Below, one piece after another: positions 13,295 to 15,109 of a DNA stretch of 15,109 nt. Source of the stretch: Christensenella sp. UBA3700 (GTDB lineage: Bacteria; Bacillota; Clostridia; Christensenellales; UBA3700). Below the pieces are notes generated by a model. It was not told where the DNA came from. It saw nothing but the letters and a program-made list of their open reading frames with translations, and did not search any database. The DNA is taken from NCBI GenBank assembly GCA_002372775.1, contig DFIJ01000009.1, positions 1 to 15,109 of the forward strand. Direction: 5' to 3'. Numbering within the stretch: the first letter of the stretch is position 1; every line of letters starts with the position of its first letter. Both the position numbers and the translations under genes were made by a program.

Positions 13295-14266
13295 ATGGAA
13301 AAAGAATTTGATGTAGCAAAATTTGTAGATAATGATTTTGAATTAAATGTTAGAACAGATAGAGACAACGAAACAGTTTGGCTTACGCAAAAAGAGATGT
13401 CTGCTTTGTTTTGTGTTTCAAGTGACAATATAGGTTTGCATATTAAAAACATTATAAAAGAGGGTGAGCTTGACAATTCAACAACCGAGGAATCCTCGGT
13501 AGTTCAATATGAGGGGAAACGTAAAATAAAACGTAAAATGAAAATGTATAATTTGGACATGATTATTTCCGTTGGATATCGAGTCAAATCTAATCGAGGT
13601 ATTACGTTTAGACGCTGGGCAAATAGAGTTCTAAAGGATTATTTGATTCAAGGTTATGCAGTTAACCAAAAGAGATTAGATACATTAAATAAAGTAATCG
13701 AAGTCCAAAACAAAATGCTTGCATCGTCTTTAGATATAGATGTATGTGAACTAGAAGATGTTATTAAAACATACACGAGGGCCTTAGATTTATTAGATGA
13801 TTATGATCATCATAAGATAGAAAAACCATCAGGAACAACTAGTGTATACAGGCTTGAATACGATGAATGCAGAAGAATCATTGACTCTATGAAGTTTGGA
13901 TTAAATTCAACGTTGTTTGGAACAGAAAAAGAGCCAGGGAAATTAAATGGTATTTTAGAAGCAATTTATCAAAATGTATTTGGCGAAGAATTATATCCTT
14001 CTATTGAAGAAAAGGCGGCCCACTTGTTGTATTTTATTGTCAAAGACCATCCGTTTAATGATGGATGTAAAAGAATTGCTGCGACCTTGTTTTTGGAGTT
14101 TTTAAATAAGAATAAAAAACTGAAAAGCAATGGACAATTGATAATATCAAATAATACATTGGTTGCTGTAACGCTGCTAACGGCTGAATCAAGACCAGAC
14201 GAGAAGGACGTCATGATTAAGGTTATTATGCATATATTAAATGGGGTAAATAAGGAGAATTGCTAA
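13295..14266 (+). CDS. RhuM-family N-terminal domain fused to Fic/Doc domain
   Basis: 323 residues from ATG 13295, which is 8 nt after GGAGG (13282-13286); the ATG at 13289 is only 2 nt after it and too close. Residues about 15-130 match the RhuM virulence-protein/phage DNA-binding-like domain: VWLTQKEMSALFCVSSDNIGLHIKNI, then RKIKRKMKMYNLDMIISVGYRVKSNRG and FRRWANRVLKDYLIQGYAVN. Residues about 130-170 are helical. The C-terminal part is a Fic/Doc fold with the active-site loop KDHPFNDGCKRIAA (HPF at 252-254). The catalytic His and the Arg are present, but the usual Asn before Lys-Arg is Cys. No (S/T)xxxE(G/N) inhibitory motif was found. Fic proteins usually transfer AMP or phosphate to a protein target, and many act as toxins. 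The target is unknown. The stop overlaps the next ATG by 1 nt. Confidence 0.85.
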   Translation: MEKEFDVAKFVDNDFELNVRTDRDNETVWLTQKEMSALFCVSSDNIGLHIKNIIKEGELDNSTTEESSVVQYEGKRKIKRKMKMYNLDMIISVGYRVKSNRGITFRRWANRVLKDYLIQGYAVNQKRLDTLNKVIEVQNKMLASSLDIDVCELEDVIKTYTRALDLLDDYDHHKIEKPSGTTSVYRLEYDECRRIIDSMKFGLNSTLFGTEKEPGKLNGILEAIYQNVFGEELYPSIEEKAAHLLYFIVKDHPFNDGCKRIAATLFLEFLNKNKKLKSNGQLIISNNTLVAVTLLTAESRPDEKDVMIKVIMHILNGVNKENC

Positions 14267-14811
14267 TGGGAGTTTATTATGATTTTTATTTAGACAAAAA
14301 AACAGATGGAGATAAATGGTCGTCTCTACTTTATAACAACGATTATTGTATTTATTATGTAAGATCATATGGAAATTGGTTTTTGGATGAATATCGTAGT
14401 GGTCGAGAAATAGGTTTTGAGGGCCTTAGCGAAGAATATAAAACAAAGAATAGAGAGCACTATGAAAAAGTAAAAGGCACTTGGGAATATAGATACTATA
14501 TATTTGAAGAGATGGACCTAGATAGGATTATGAGTGATTATAAAAATGAGCTTCATGATTATGCAGGTATAATATCAAAGCATGATTATAAAAAATTGCA
14601 AACAAATCCTGAATATGAACCTAAGATAATAGAAGAAGAAGTATATGCGAAATTTAAGGATAATATTAAAGAGCATTACATTTATCATGAATGGGATAGT
14701 TATTTAGGTGAAAGTTACTATTTATATGAATTGATGCCAATTGTGGAGCAACTACTTAAAGAGAATAATTTATCGCTGGATGATGTTAGATTGTTATGTC
14801 ATGTGGGGTAG
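14266..14811 (+). CDS. Hypothetical protein, Tyr-rich and acidic, coupled to RhuM-Fic
   Basis: 181 residues; not recognised. The start is ATG 14266, which overlaps the RhuM-Fic stop (TAATG) and follows AAGGAG (14252-14257) by 8 nt; the TTG at 14260 is less likely. The protein is unusually rich in Tyr, Glu, Asp and Lys (for example VYYDFYLD, NNDYCIYYVRSYGNWF, WEYRYYIFEEMD), has no signal peptide or membrane helix, and looks like a soluble alpha/beta protein. The tight coupling suggests a functional partner of the Fic protein, such as an antitoxin, inhibitor or target adaptor. That is inferred from position alone. Confidence 0.7.
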   Translation: MGVYYDFYLDKKTDGDKWSSLLYNNDYCIYYVRSYGNWFLDEYRSGREIGFEGLSEEYKTKNREHYEKVKGTWEYRYYIFEEMDLDRIMSDYKNELHDYAGIISKHDYKKLQTNPEYEPKIIEEEVYAKFKDNIKEHYIYHEWDSYLGESYYLYELMPIVEQLLKENNLSLDDVRLLCHVG

Positions 14812-14824
14812 TATTATAGCGAAT

Positions 14825-15109
14825 ATGTTAAAACTTGAAATTAAAATTAAAGATTCATGCAAAGACTCAGCGTTAATAGAAGCTCGTTTAGATAAAGGCT
14901 TTCTAAAATATGGGTTGGATAAAGAAGTATATAAAGACGGAACAATTTGCTACAAAAGCACTAACAGCAAAAAGGATTATGCTGTATTTGGCATGTTAAT
15001 ATATTCTCTTCATAATAAGAGTTGGTTTATTCCATATGTGGAAAAATGGCTATGGTATAACAGTGACAATAATGAAGATGTTAATGATTACAATATTGAA
15101 GATTTGCTG
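14825..15109 (+). CDS. Hypothetical protein (3' partial)
   Basis: An open frame runs from ATG 14825 to the end of the window (95 codons visible), starting MLKLEIKIKDSCKDSALIEA and continuing with KDYAVFGMLIYSLHNKSWF and an acidic Asn-rich stretch. It is not recognised. The start is uncertain: no clear SD is seen, and an in-frame ATG at 14801, overlapping the previous gene by 11 nt, is the alternative. Composition and spacing (13 nt after the previous stop) make it the fourth member of the same + strand set. Confidence 0.6.
   Translation, partial: MLKLEIKIKDSCKDSALIEARLDKGFLKYGLDKEVYKDGTICYKSTNSKKDYAVFGMLIYSLHNKSWFIPYVEKWLWYNSDNNEDVNDYNIEDLL

Overview
The window is AT-rich, densely packed bacterial DNA. 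Strong Shine-Dalgarno (SD) sequences, sigma-A-like promoters, a bS20 gene and single-protein amylomaltase and acyl carrier protein genes suggest an anaerobic Bacillota (Clostridia-like, perhaps a gut commensal). Finer taxonomy cannot be read from it. No rRNA, tRNA, CRISPR array, transposase or integrase was seen.

Region A (1-3307, + strand). A membrane-anchored alpha/beta hydrolase (5' end outside the window), malQ (4-alpha-glucanotransferase) and a very small Sfp-type phosphopantetheinyl transferase are packed with 1-nt gaps or overlaps. A fresh promoter, acpP and a perfect 12-bp bidirectional terminator follow. The transferase and its likely carrier-protein substrate are neighbours.

Region B (3312-8393, - strand). 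A divergent promoter drives a secreted, membrane-anchored protein with three SH3-like modules, a short degenerate relative of isopropylmalate/isocitrate dehydrogenases that has lost its catalytic residues, and a HAD-family deoxyribonucleotidase-like protein. A large surface-anchored beta-helix protein of glycoside-hydrolase type follows with its own promoter.

Region C (8455-11074, + strand). The first gene joins an RNA polymerase alpha-CTD-like domain, a long Asn/Gln-rich linker and WG repeats. Next come rpsT with its own promoter and terminator, and a PH-like protein with a membrane hairpin and charged tail. The first genes of regions B and C lie back to back, and both start so close to their predicted promoters that their mRNAs should be leaderless or nearly so.

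Region D (11076-12320). A Gfo/Idh/MocA oxidoreductase on the - strand has a 20-bp perfect palindrome over its -10 box. Beside it is the 3' remnant of an unidentified gene that still carries a terminator, which looks like a deletion or insertion junction.

Region E (12320-15109, + strand). This looks like an accessory cassette: a PPP-type metallophosphoesterase, a RhuM-Fic fusion, and two unrecognised acidic, Tyr-rich proteins, the last cut off by the window end. It may be a toxin or defence module.

The strongest candidates for novelty are the alpha-CTD/WG fusion with its leaderless divergent promoter, the dehydrogenase-derived pseudoenzyme, and the phosphoesterase/RhuM-Fic cassette.
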